7,768 bases of DNA, from positions 1-7,768 of the forward strand of contig CAMWQD010000051.1 in the NCBI GenBank assembly GCA_947176325.1, read 5' to 3'. A program made the translations under genes and the position numbers. Each line of letters begins with the position of its first letter. Within the stretch, counting starts at the first letter, position 1. This document shows positions 1 through 6,790 of this stretch, in pieces. Source of the stretch: an uncultured Bacteroidales bacterium (lineage in GTDB: Bacteria; Bacteroidota; Bacteroidia; Bacteroidales; P3). The notes beneath the pieces are model-generated. The model ran no database searches, had not been told where the DNA came from, and saw only the letters and a list, made by a program, of their open reading frames with translations.

Positions 1-2
1 TG

Positions 3-1367
3 GTTTCGCAGTGGAACGAAAAGAACAATACCGTCCGCGCCGATTTCAAGCCGGGGCGTTACGGCCAGTTCACGGTTCGTTTCCATGCCTCGGCCAGCAA
101 CGGCAACGATACGTCCTTTACGCGGAAAATCACGGTGGACAGCGTTTCCGAATCGAGAACGGTGCGTGCCTTCGACCATATGCTGATTAATTTCCCCGAC
201 CCGGGGCGTACCAACGGCGGCGTTTTCGTGTTTCCGCAACATGTGGGCAGCTATCGGCGTATTATCGCCAAGTTGGATATGCAATGCCCGCAGATAGAGG
301 GCGATTGCGACGACTGGGACAGGGTGGCATGGGTGGAAATGCAGACGCCCGACGGCCAATGGCGCGAGATTATCCGCTATACAACGGCATACGGTGTGGC
401 TTGTCAACACGAATTGGATGTAACCGATTTCTCCTCCTGGCTGCAAGGGGAGATACCCATGCGGATGTTTATCGACACATGGGGAACGGGCGGTTACGAC
501 ATCACGCTCGATTTTGAATTCGAAAAGGGATTGCCTCAATACCTCTACAGCGGCATCATTCCGCTTTGGAACGGCAATTTCCCGTTTGGCGACCCCGCCG
601 ACCTGCAACCGCTGGATACCTTGCATGTGGAAACGCCTGTCGGAGTGGCGGCGTTGAATCTCAAGGTGGTCACCACCGGGCATGGTTGGGGTGAAAACAA
701 TACCCACAATGCCGCCGAGTTCTATAATGCCCAACATACCCTTTGGGTAAATCAGACTTCTTTCGAACACTCGCCCTGGATGAAATGCGACCCCAATCCC
801 GATGATTGTACGGGTCAGAAAGGCACTTGGCAACACAGCAGGGCCGGTTGGTGTCCGGGAGCGATTGCGCCGGGCTACAATTACAATCTCACCGACCAGA
901 TAGACAGCAAGGAATTGGAAATGCGGTTTATCTTTCAGGAGAATTACATGGATAACTGTCACCCGCACAATCCGAAGTGCAGGCAAGGATATACCTGCAG
1001 GAATTGCATGGATACCTACAATCCTCAATATTACATCGCTTCCTACATCATCGCCTACTTCAACAAAATGTACGATTCCCTTCCGGAAGTGGCGAATGAG
1101 CAGGTGGCCTCACGCGAAGAACTGGCGTTTTCGGTCTATCCCAATCCGGCTTCCGACCGCTTTTTCGTGCAGACCTACGGCGAGACGGGGCGCGGCGGCG
1201 TACAGTTGTTCAATATGAACGGCGAGGTTCTGCGGAGCACCGTGTTCGACAATGCCGAACAGCTCAACGGCATGGAATTCAATGTGAGCGAATTGCCGGC
1301 GGGTTTCTATGTGTTGCGCATACAGACCTTGCACAAGAACGGTATTCAGAAGATAATCGTGCGCTGA
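3..1367 (+). CDS. Secreted peptide-N-glycosidase F (PNGase F) homologue with T9SS sorting domain, 5'-truncated
   Basis: The frame is open from the left edge (codon 3-5) to TGA at 1365-1367, giving 454 visible residues; the true start lies outside the window. The GTG at 135 is internal. PNGase F cleaves the glycosylamine bond between asparagine and N-glycans. Visible residues about 52-310 follow the flavobacterial enzyme in order: TFTFP-like GVFVFP, then CDDWDR, the 'DVTDF' segment, the F-I-D-T-W segment, GWG, A-A-E-F, RAGWCPG and the late strand ASYIIAY. Equivalents of catalytic Asp60 (318-320) and Glu206 (717-719) are present; the Glu118 position is Asp (474-476). Residues 1-44 are beta-rich sequence before the catalytic region, suggesting an extra N-terminal domain. 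A T9SS type-A C-terminal domain ends the protein, so it should be exported and anchored on or released from the outer surface. The family call is strong; activity and substrate are inferred. Confidence 0.88.
   Translation, partial: VSQWNEKNNTVRADFKPGRYGQFTVRFHASASNGNDTSFTRKITVDSVSESRTVRAFDHMLINFPDPGRTNGGVFVFPQHVGSYRRIIAKLDMQCPQIEGDCDDWDRVAWVEMQTPDGQWREIIRYTTAYGVACQHELDVTDFSSWLQGEIPMRMFIDTWGTGGYDITLDFEFEKGLPQYLYSGIIPLWNGNFPFGDPADLQPLDTLHVETPVGVAALNLKVVTTGHGWGENNTHNAAEFYNAQHTLWVNQTSFEHSPWMKCDPNPDDCTGQKGTWQHSRAGWCPGAIAPGYNYNLTDQIDSKELEMRFIFQENYMDNCHPHNPKCRQGYTCRNCMDTYNPQYYIASYIIAYFNKMYDSLPEVANEQVASREELAFSVYPNPASDRFFVQTYGETGRGGVQLFNMNGEVLRSTVFDNAEQLNGMEFNVSELPAGFYVLRIQTLHKNGIQKIIVR
1125..1364 (+). 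other. T9SS type-A C-terminal sorting domain of the PNGase F homologue
   Basis: The last 80 residues begin AFSVYPNPASD, continue with a 'VQLFNMNGEVL' strand, then LPAGFYVLRI, and end in QKIIVR. This is the typical order of the Por secretion system C-terminal domain (YPNP, G-x-V/L turn, L-x-x-G-x-Y, K-hydrophobic end). Proteins with it cross the inner membrane by Sec, cross the outer membrane through the type IX machinery, and usually have the domain removed during surface attachment. It implies that the host encodes T9SS (Por/Gld genes), none of which is visible here. Confidence 0.9.
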
Positions 1368-1885
1368 TGTTGAGTCTGATTGTGGCGGTGGCGCGAAACG
1401 GAGCCATTGGAAAGAGTGGGGATCTGCTTTGGCATATCTCCGAAGACCTCAAGCATTTCAAGGCGGTGACGGGCGGTCATACGGTGCTTATGGGTCGCAC
1501 CACCTATCTTTCCTTTCCCCGTCGTCCGTTGCCAAACCGTTTTCATATCGTGCTGTCTTCCACGGCTTCCGTGGAGGATTTGCAGGTGCCGGAAGAGCGT
1601 CGGGCCGATGTGGTCTGTGTGCGGAATGTGGAAGAAGCCTTGCGGAAGCTGCCCGCCGCCGAGGAAGCGTTTGTGATAGGAGGGGGTAGGGTCTACGAGC
1701 AGTTTCTGCCCTTTTGTTCCAAGGCGTATGTCACCGAGGTGGATGCCGATTTCGAGGCCGATACGTACTTTCCCGCCCTCAAGCCCGAGGAATGGCAGAT
1801 GCAGGCTTGCGGCGAATGGCAGACCGATTCCCACACGGGCTTGCGGTTCAGGTATTTGGTTTATAAAAGATTAAATAACAAATGA
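1367..1885 (+). CDS. folA: Dihydrofolate reductase
   Basis: This 172-residue protein has the usual length of chromosomal DHFR, which reduces dihydrofolate to tetrahydrofolate with NADPH in the cytoplasm. The motifs are in order: N-terminal strand MLSLIVAVARNGAIG, W22-H-I-S-E-D27-L-K-H-F (Asp27 being the substrate-protonating acid), the NADPH-binding MGRTTYLSFPRRPLPNR at about 42-58, the glycine-rich VIGGGRVYEQFLP at 103-115, and TEVDADFEADTYFP near the end. The start ATG (1367-1369) shares its A with the upstream TGA, so translation is probably coupled to the PNGase gene; its 3' end overlaps manA by 4 nt. The usual partner thyA is not in the window, so its location is unknown. No key residue is missing and it looks functional. 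Confidence 0.96.
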   Translation: MLSLIVAVARNGAIGKSGDLLWHISEDLKHFKAVTGGHTVLMGRTTYLSFPRRPLPNRFHIVLSSTASVEDLQVPEERRADVVCVRNVEEALRKLPAAEEAFVIGGGRVYEQFLPFCSKAYVTEVDADFEADTYFPALKPEEWQMQACGEWQTDSHTGLRFRYLVYKRLNNK

Positions 1886-2901
1886 AAGCAGACGACCAGG
1901 AGCGGAGCCTCTATCCCTTGAAATTCTTTCCTATCTTCAAGGAAAAGGTGTGGGGAGGAGAGAACATACGGAAAGTATTGGGCCTCAACTATGGCGATTT
2001 GCCGAACTGCGGCGAGGCCTGGGTGCTGTCGGGCATGGACGGGGACGAATCGGTGGTGGCCAACGGCTTTTTGGAAGGCAATACGCTCGTCGATTTGGTT
2101 GAAGTGTATATGGGCGATTTGGTAGGCGAGGAAATCTATCAAAAATACGGCTTGCAGTTTCCCTTGCTTTTCAAGTGGATTGACGCTGCACAAGACCTTT
2201 CCGTGCAGGTTCATCCCGACGACGATCTTGCCCGCGAGCGCGAGGAAAGTCTCGGAAAGAACGAGATGTGGTTTATCCGCCGTGCCGAGCCCGAGGCGAA
2301 GCTTGTGTGTGGGTTCAAAGACGGTGTCAATCAGATGCGCTACCTCAAGGCTTTGCAGGAAAACAAACTCGAAAGCATCCTGAAGACCGCCCCCGTGCAT
2401 GCCGGCGATGTGTTCTACATTCCCGCAGGCACCGTGCATTCCATAGGAAAAGGCATCCTTCTGGCCGAAATCCAGCAATCGAGCGACATCACCTACCGCC
2501 TCTACGACTGGAACCGCCCCGGCATGGACGGCAAACCCCGCGAACTTCATCTCGAACAGGCGCTCAAAGCCCTCCGCTTCAGCGACAAGGAATATCCCAA
2601 CGGCGCCCCCGGACGCTCCGACTATCACGCCCATGCCAACACGACAACCCCTTTGGTCGACACCCCCTATTTTCAGACCAACTACCTTCCCTTGATGCAG
2701 GGCATCGAAAAGGATTTCACGGGTCTCGACTCTTTTGTGGTGTATATGTGCGCCAAAGGTGCGGCGGTTATCAAGGCCGACGGCAAGACGGTGGAAATCA
2801 AGCAAGGCGAATTGGTGTTGATTCCCGCCATGTGCGAAATCGTGGATATTTATCCCGATACGCTGGGTTGTGAATTATTGGAAACCTATATGGGAGAATA
2901 A
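1882..2901 (+). CDS. manA: Mannose-6-phosphate isomerase, class I
   Basis: This cytoplasmic zinc enzyme interconverts mannose 6-phosphate and fructose 6-phosphate, serving both mannose catabolism and GDP-mannose supply. At 339 residues it is the shorter type I form common in Bacteroidota and Firmicutes; the E. coli enzyme is about 390. Zinc ligands are visible as Gln109 and His111 in SVQVHPDD, Glu128 in GKNEMWF and His186 in IPAGTVHSIG. The following EIQQSSDITYRLYDWNR (197-212) is the hallmark active-site segment with its conserved arginine. The ATG overlaps the folA stop (ATGA, 1882-1885) and is preceded by an A/T-rich stretch, which favours this start. The antiporter gene follows after 3 nt. 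Confidence 0.95.
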   Translation: MKADDQERSLYPLKFFPIFKEKVWGGENIRKVLGLNYGDLPNCGEAWVLSGMDGDESVVANGFLEGNTLVDLVEVYMGDLVGEEIYQKYGLQFPLLFKWIDAAQDLSVQVHPDDDLAREREESLGKNEMWFIRRAEPEAKLVCGFKDGVNQMRYLKALQENKLESILKTAPVHAGDVFYIPAGTVHSIGKGILLAEIQQSSDITYRLYDWNRPGMDGKPRELHLEQALKALRFSDKEYPNGAPGRSDYHAHANTTTPLVDTPYFQTNYLPLMQGIEKDFTGLDSFVVYMCAKGAAVIKADGKTVEIKQGELVLIPAMCEIVDIYPDTLGCELLETYMGE

Positions 2902-2904
2902 GAT

Positions 2905-4281
2905 ATGAACGTAGACCTGACTTTGGTGTTTTTGGGGCTCATCGTGTTTTCCGCGCACGTGTTCGCCTCGCTCTACAACCGCAAGAAAATTCCCGATGTA
3001 TTGCTGCTCATCATTATAGGCTTGATACTCGGCCCTCTCTTCGGTTGGGTTTCGCCTTCCAGTCTGGGTATGAGCGGCCCCGTTTTCGTGGCCGTGACGC
3101 TGGTGGTTATTTTGTTTGAGGGCGGCACAAGTCTTTCTTTCAATGTGTTGCAATCGGCATGGAAAAGCACCATGAATCTCACCGTCAGTTGCTTTTTCCT
3201 GTCCATGGGGCTTGTGGCGCTGGTGAGTTGGCTTTTCGGGCTCGCGCCCCTGAGCGCCCTTACCTTGGGTTCCATTTTGGGCGGCACCTCCTCGGCCGTG
3301 GTCATTCCCCTGATGCGGATGCTGGACGTGAGCGAGGAATCGCGCACGGTATTGGTGTTGGAATCGGCGGCCACCGATGTATTGTGTATCGTGTTCACGT
3401 TGGCTTTCATGGATGCCATGAAGATAGGCCATCTGCAAGTGGGCAACGTGGTGGGCAACATTCTTTCCTCCTTTATTTTGGCAGGTCTTTTGGGCTTCGC
3501 GGGCGCGTTGGTGTGGTCGCGCATCATCACCTCCATCCGCAAGTTGCAGAACTCCATCTTCACCACTCCCGCCTTTGTGTTCGTTATCTATGGCGTCACC
3601 AATTTCTTGGGTTGGAGCGGTGCGATTGCCGCTATGGTTTTCGGCATCACCATGGCCAATATAGACACAATCAAGAACCGCGTGTTGCTCAGGATTATGG
3701 GCGGACAGGGACACAAGCTCAACAAAACCGAAATGGTGTTCTTCGGCGAATTGGTGTTCCTGCTCAAAACCCTCTTCTTCGTCTATATCGGCATTTCGAT
3801 AGAATTCAGCGATTGGAAGACGCTTTTGGTGGGGCTCATCATCACCTTCGTGCTGTTTTTCGGACGTATCCTCGTGGCGCGTTTCTTCTCGCCCAAAACG
3901 GCGACACCTTTCGATAAAACGGTCATTGCGATGATGATACCCAAGGGGTTGGCCGCCGCCGTCTTGGCGTCCATGCCGTTGGAACTGGGGCTTGCGGGCG
4001 GCGAGTTCATCAAGAACGTCACCTACGCCACCATTCTCTTTTCCATCATGTGGGTGTCGCTGATGATACTTTTAGTGGATAAATCGCGCACGGTGCGCCA
4101 TATTTTCGGCAAGCTGTTAGGCGGCGGCGATTCGGAGAACAGCAATATTTTCGTGAACGATGTGGAGCGCAACGCTTCCGAAGAAGATGACGGAATGGAC
4201 GACCGCACGCCCTTCTCGTTTATTTCGAAAATGGAAGCCCGTATCGAGAAGATGAAGAAAAAGGAAGAGACGGAAAATTAG
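2905..4281 (+). CDS. Cation/H+ antiporter (CPA/NhaP-type, Na+ or K+/H+ exchange)
   Basis: This is a 458-residue polytopic inner-membrane protein with about 11-13 hydrophobic segments up to residue 391. It belongs to the monovalent cation:proton antiporter superfamily. The FEGGTSLSF segment (71-79), GGTSSAVVIPL (126-136; the unwound-helix region) and ESAATD (153-158) with the probable ion-binding Asp158 are family landmarks; Arg321 and PKGLAAAV (346-353) lie in the second half. The residue before Asp158 is Thr, where CPA1 proteins usually have Asn and electrogenic ones Asp, so stoichiometry cannot be read from the motif. Residues about 392-458 form a hydrophilic, highly charged cytoplasmic tail. 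GGGAG at 2892-2896 may serve as a ribosome binding site. The ion specificity is unknown. The stop overlaps the convergent rseP stop. Confidence 0.88.
   Translation: MNVDLTLVFLGLIVFSAHVFASLYNRKKIPDVLLLIIIGLILGPLFGWVSPSSLGMSGPVFVAVTLVVILFEGGTSLSFNVLQSAWKSTMNLTVSCFFLSMGLVALVSWLFGLAPLSALTLGSILGGTSSAVVIPLMRMLDVSEESRTVLVLESAATDVLCIVFTLAFMDAMKIGHLQVGNVVGNILSSFILAGLLGFAGALVWSRIITSIRKLQNSIFTTPAFVFVIYGVTNFLGWSGAIAAMVFGITMANIDTIKNRVLLRIMGGQGHKLNKTEMVFFGELVFLLKTLFFVYIGISIEFSDWKTLLVGLIITFVLFFGRILVARFFSPKTATPFDKTVIAMMIPKGLAAAVLASMPLELGLAGGEFIKNVTYATILFSIMWVSLMILLVDKSRTVRHIFGKLLGGGDSENSNIFVNDVERNASEEDDGMDDRTPFSFISKMEARIEKMKKKEETEN
4278..4281. other. Tail-to-tail overlap of antiporter and rseP stop codons
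   Basis: The plus-strand antiporter ends in TAG at 4279-4281, while the minus-strand rseP ends in TAA read from 4280 to 4278. The two coding regions therefore share 4 bp and leave no intergenic space. I see no GC-rich hairpin followed by a T-run in either direction near this point, so transcripts of the two operons probably run into each other's 3' ends or stop by another mechanism. Confidence 0.9.
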
Positions 4282-5579
4282 TGGAGTAGTCGCTCTATAT
4301 CGTTGAAGATTACAAACACAAACAGAGCGACGATTAAAATCATACCCACCATCTGCGCCCCCTCGAGCACCTTGTCGCTCACCTTGCGACGGGTTATCAT
4401 TTCGTAGAGCGTGAACATCAGGTGCCCCCCGTCGAGACCGGGAATGGGAATGATGTTCATGAAAGCCAAAACCAGCGAGAGCATTCCCGTGATATACCAA
4501 AAACGGAACCAGTTCCATACCGGGCCGTAGACGGAAGCGATGCCGATAGGCCCTTGCAGGGTTTCCCGTGCCTTTTCCTGTCCGCTCACCACCTTTCCTA
4601 TGCCGCGGATGTTCGTCCACAGCAGGTTCAGCGCGTCGGTGGTCCCGTAGCGCAAGGCGCTTCCCATATTGTATTTCTCGTAGGTATAGGGAAAATCGGT
4701 GTAGAAACCGAGAAGTCCCAGACTGTCGGTGCAGGCCGCAAGCGCAAGGGTGTCACCGTCGCGCACGATTTCCATACGGAGGCTGTCGTTCCGTCTTCCC
4801 GCCATGAGTTCCTTGAAGTGTCCGAAAGACGGCACCTCCTTTCCGTCCACGGCAAGGATTCTGTCGCCCGTTTGCAAGCCGGCTCTTTCGGCCGCCGACG
4901 CCTCGGCTACATTTCTCACCACGGTGGGGTAGTTGGTGATGTCGAACAACGGAAAGCCCGAGGTGTCGGCGGCCAACTTCTTATAGGTGTCGCCCGGAAT
5001 GTCAATCCACAGTGTCCTGTCTCCGCGCTCCACCTTCACCGCACCGCCCAGCAACACGCTTTGCGGCAATACATCCGAAAAACGCCGCGGCGCCACTTCG
5101 TGGGTGCCGATGATTTTGTCGCCCGTCTTGAAGCCCAACGCCCGCCCCGACGGATAGGCGTAAACGCCATAACGGTTCACCTCCTGTGTAGGCAGATAGC
5201 CTCCCTGTTTCTGCAAAAGCGCGGTAAAGATGATGATGCCCGCAACAAGGTTCATGAGCACCCCGCCGATAATCACAAAGAAACGCTGCCAGGCGGGTTT
5301 GCTGCGGTATTCCCAAGGCTGCGGCGCTTTCCTGAGGCTCTCCTTGTCCATGGATTCATCCACCATGCCCGCAATCTTGCAGTAACCGCCCAGAGGAACC
5401 CAGCCTATGCCGTATTCGGTTTCTCCGATTTTGAAATGCAGAAGTTTGAACCCTCCGGCATCGAAGAACAAATAGAATTTATCCACGCGGATGCCGAACA
5501 GACGGGCAAAGAGATAGTGCCCCAGTTCGTGCACGAAAACCAAAAGAGAAAGCCCCAACAGCAATTGTCCTATCATCAT
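4278..5579 (-). CDS. rseP: RseP/site-2 family intramembrane zinc metalloprotease
   Basis: RseP-type proteases cut membrane-spanning substrates, classically anti-sigma factors after site-1 cleavage and signal-peptide remnants. This 433-residue protein has HELGH at 17-21 in the first membrane segment (zinc-binding His17 and His21, catalytic Glu18), the GGVLMN segment at 105-110, a periplasmic region with two PDZ-like domains (about 125-205 and 215-290, the second containing AERAGLQTGDRILAVDG), and NIIPIPGLDGGH at 375-386, whose Asp383 is the third zinc ligand. A final membrane helix covers 409-426. All catalytic residues are intact. The ATG at 5579 leaves 16 residues before HELGH, slightly fewer than in E. 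coli; an adjacent ATG at 5576 is an alternative. It lies 2 nt after dxr and is likely co-transcribed with it. The local substrate is unknown. Confidence 0.94.
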   Translation of the reverse strand: MMIGQLLLGLSLLVFVHELGHYLFARLFGIRVDKFYLFFDAGGFKLLHFKIGETEYGIGWVPLGGYCKIAGMVDESMDKESLRKAPQPWEYRSKPAWQRFFVIIGGVLMNLVAGIIIFTALLQKQGGYLPTQEVNRYGVYAYPSGRALGFKTGDKIIGTHEVAPRRFSDVLPQSVLLGGAVKVERGDRTLWIDIPGDTYKKLAADTSGFPLFDITNYPTVVRNVAEASAAERAGLQTGDRILAVDGKEVPSFGHFKELMAGRRNDSLRMEIVRDGDTLALAACTDSLGLLGFYTDFPYTYEKYNMGSALRYGTTDALNLLWTNIRGIGKVVSGQEKARETLQGPIGIASVYGPVWNWFRFWYITGMLSLVLAFMNIIPIPGLDGGHLMFTLYEMITRRKVSDKVLEGAQMVGMILIVALFVFVIFNDIERLLH

Positions 5580-5581
5580 AA

Positions 5582-6778
5582 TCAGAAAGAAATTTGGGAA
5601 TCCACGGTCTTGCGGCAGAAATCCCTTGTGGCCGCATCGGTTTCCTCCAATACATTAAGTTGAACCTGTGCGGAGAACGCCACGGTTTGCATGGCTTTCT
5701 CTATCAGACGGCCTATCTGCAGGAACGAAATCTTTTCCGCTAAAAACGCCTCCACCGCTATTTCGTTGGCCGCGTTCATGATACAAGGCATATTGCCGCC
5801 TTTTTCAATGGCGCGGTAGGCGAGGGCGAGACACATGAAGGTATCCATGTCGGGCTTCTCGAAATGCAGGCATCCCAATTCGGAAAAATTGAGGCGGGGT
5901 GTGTTCAATGCAGGGCGGAAGGGGTAGGAGAGGGCGTATTGAATGGGCAGTTTCATATCGGGAACGCCCAACTGCGCCTTCACCGAACCGTCGGCGAAAG
6001 ACACCATGGAATGGATGATGCTTTCGGGTTGTATCACCACTTCTATGTCTTCGGGTCTGACCCCGAAGAGCCACTTCGCTTCAATCATCTCCAATCCTTT
6101 GTTCATGAGGGTGGACGAATCTATGGTGATTTTCCTCCCCATAGACCAAGTGGGATGTTTCAAGGCTTGTGCGGGCGTGATGTTTTCCAACTCGGCGCGT
6201 GTCTTTCCCCGGAAAGGCCCTCCCGAACCGGTCAGGAAAATCCTTTCGACGGGATTGTATTGTTCGCCGGCAAGACATTGAAAGATAGCCGAATGTTCGG
6301 AGTCGATGGGAATTACCGGCACCCGGTTTTCGCGGGCGGCCTTGCACACCAGTTCGCCCCCCGCCACCAAGGTTTCCTTGTTTGCCAAGGCGATGTTTTT
6401 CTTCGCCTCGATGGCCTTGAGCGTGGGTTTCAGACCCGCCGCGCCCGACAAGGCGGTCACCACCGTATCCACTTCCGCGCAACAGGCGGCATCTTCCAGC
6501 GATTTTCTGCCTGCAAAGACTTTGGTGTCGGTGCGGTACAAGGCTTCGTTCACCTTTTCGTAAAGCGCTTCGTTGCCTATCACCACCATGTTGGGTTTGA
6601 ATTCCAAAGCCTGCTCGATAAGCTTATCGGCGTGATTCTGTGCGGAAAGAACCTCTATTGCGAATAAGTCGGGATGTTGGCGCACCACATCGAGCGTCTG
6701 TGTGCCGATAGAGCCGGTGGAACCCAGCACCGCCAATTTCTTTTGCGGAAAGTCCTGCGGAGTATTGTTGAGAGCCAT
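5582..6778 (-). CDS. dxr: 1-deoxy-D-xylulose-5-phosphate reductoisomerase
   Basis: Dxr (IspC) converts DXP to 2-C-methyl-D-erythritol 4-phosphate with NADPH, the first committed step of the MEP isoprenoid pathway, which supplies undecaprenyl phosphate and quinone side chains. At 398 residues it is full length. The NADPH-binding LAVLGSTGSIG is at 15-25, the NKET motif at 133-136, and IDSEHSAIFQ at 158-167 carries the metal ligands Asp159 and Glu161. The substrate/metal segment HPTWSMGRKITIDSSTLMNK (208-227), followed by GLEMIEA with Glu230, completes the active site. Its neighbours are the M23 gene 12 nt upstream and rseP 2 nt downstream. The dxr-rseP adjacency is widespread, but uppS and cdsA, which separate them in E. 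coli, are absent here. The enzyme is the fosmidomycin target. Confidence 0.97.
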   Translation of the reverse strand: MALNNTPQDFPQKKLAVLGSTGSIGTQTLDVVRQHPDLFAIEVLSAQNHADKLIEQALEFKPNMVVIGNEALYEKVNEALYRTDTKVFAGRKSLEDAACCAEVDTVVTALSGAAGLKPTLKAIEAKKNIALANKETLVAGGELVCKAARENRVPVIPIDSEHSAIFQCLAGEQYNPVERIFLTGSGGPFRGKTRAELENITPAQALKHPTWSMGRKITIDSSTLMNKGLEMIEAKWLFGVRPEDIEVVIQPESIIHSMVSFADGSVKAQLGVPDMKLPIQYALSYPFRPALNTPRLNFSELGCLHFEKPDMDTFMCLALAYRAIEKGGNMPCIMNAANEIAVEAFLAEKISFLQIGRLIEKAMQTVAFSAQVQLNVLEETDAATRDFCRKTVDSQISF

Positions 6779-6790
6779 TGTCGGAAAACC

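Noticed and set aside
135..1367. A GTG at 135 as the start of the PNGase gene
   Set aside because: The same frame is open to the left edge with protein-like sequence, so this GTG is an internal valine codon and the gene is cut by the window.
1861..2805. A 314-codon minus-strand frame opposite manA
   Set aside because: manA on the other strand is unmistakable; this is a codon-bias shadow without family motifs.
2875..3714. A 279-codon minus-strand frame opposite the antiporter
   Set aside because: The translation is low-complexity, rich in His, Gln and Glu, as expected from the reverse complement of membrane-protein codons.
4260..4320. Bidirectional intrinsic terminator between the convergent operons
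   Set aside because: I could not find a stable inverted repeat with a T-run on either side.
5580..5594. Longer rseP start using an upstream CTG or ATT codon
   Set aside because: In-frame codons upstream would give a slightly longer hydrophobic N-terminus closer to E. coli RseP, but two consecutive ATGs at 5579 and 5576 are the simpler choice.
4422..5663. A 413-codon plus-strand frame opposite rseP
   Set aside because: It lies antisense to an intact rseP with all catalytic motifs, is rich in His, Arg and Gln with no recognisable domain, and is explained by the GC-biased codons of the real gene.
5864..6667. A 267-codon plus-strand frame opposite dxr
   Set aside because: It is entirely antisense to intact dxr and shows no domain or plausible initiation region.
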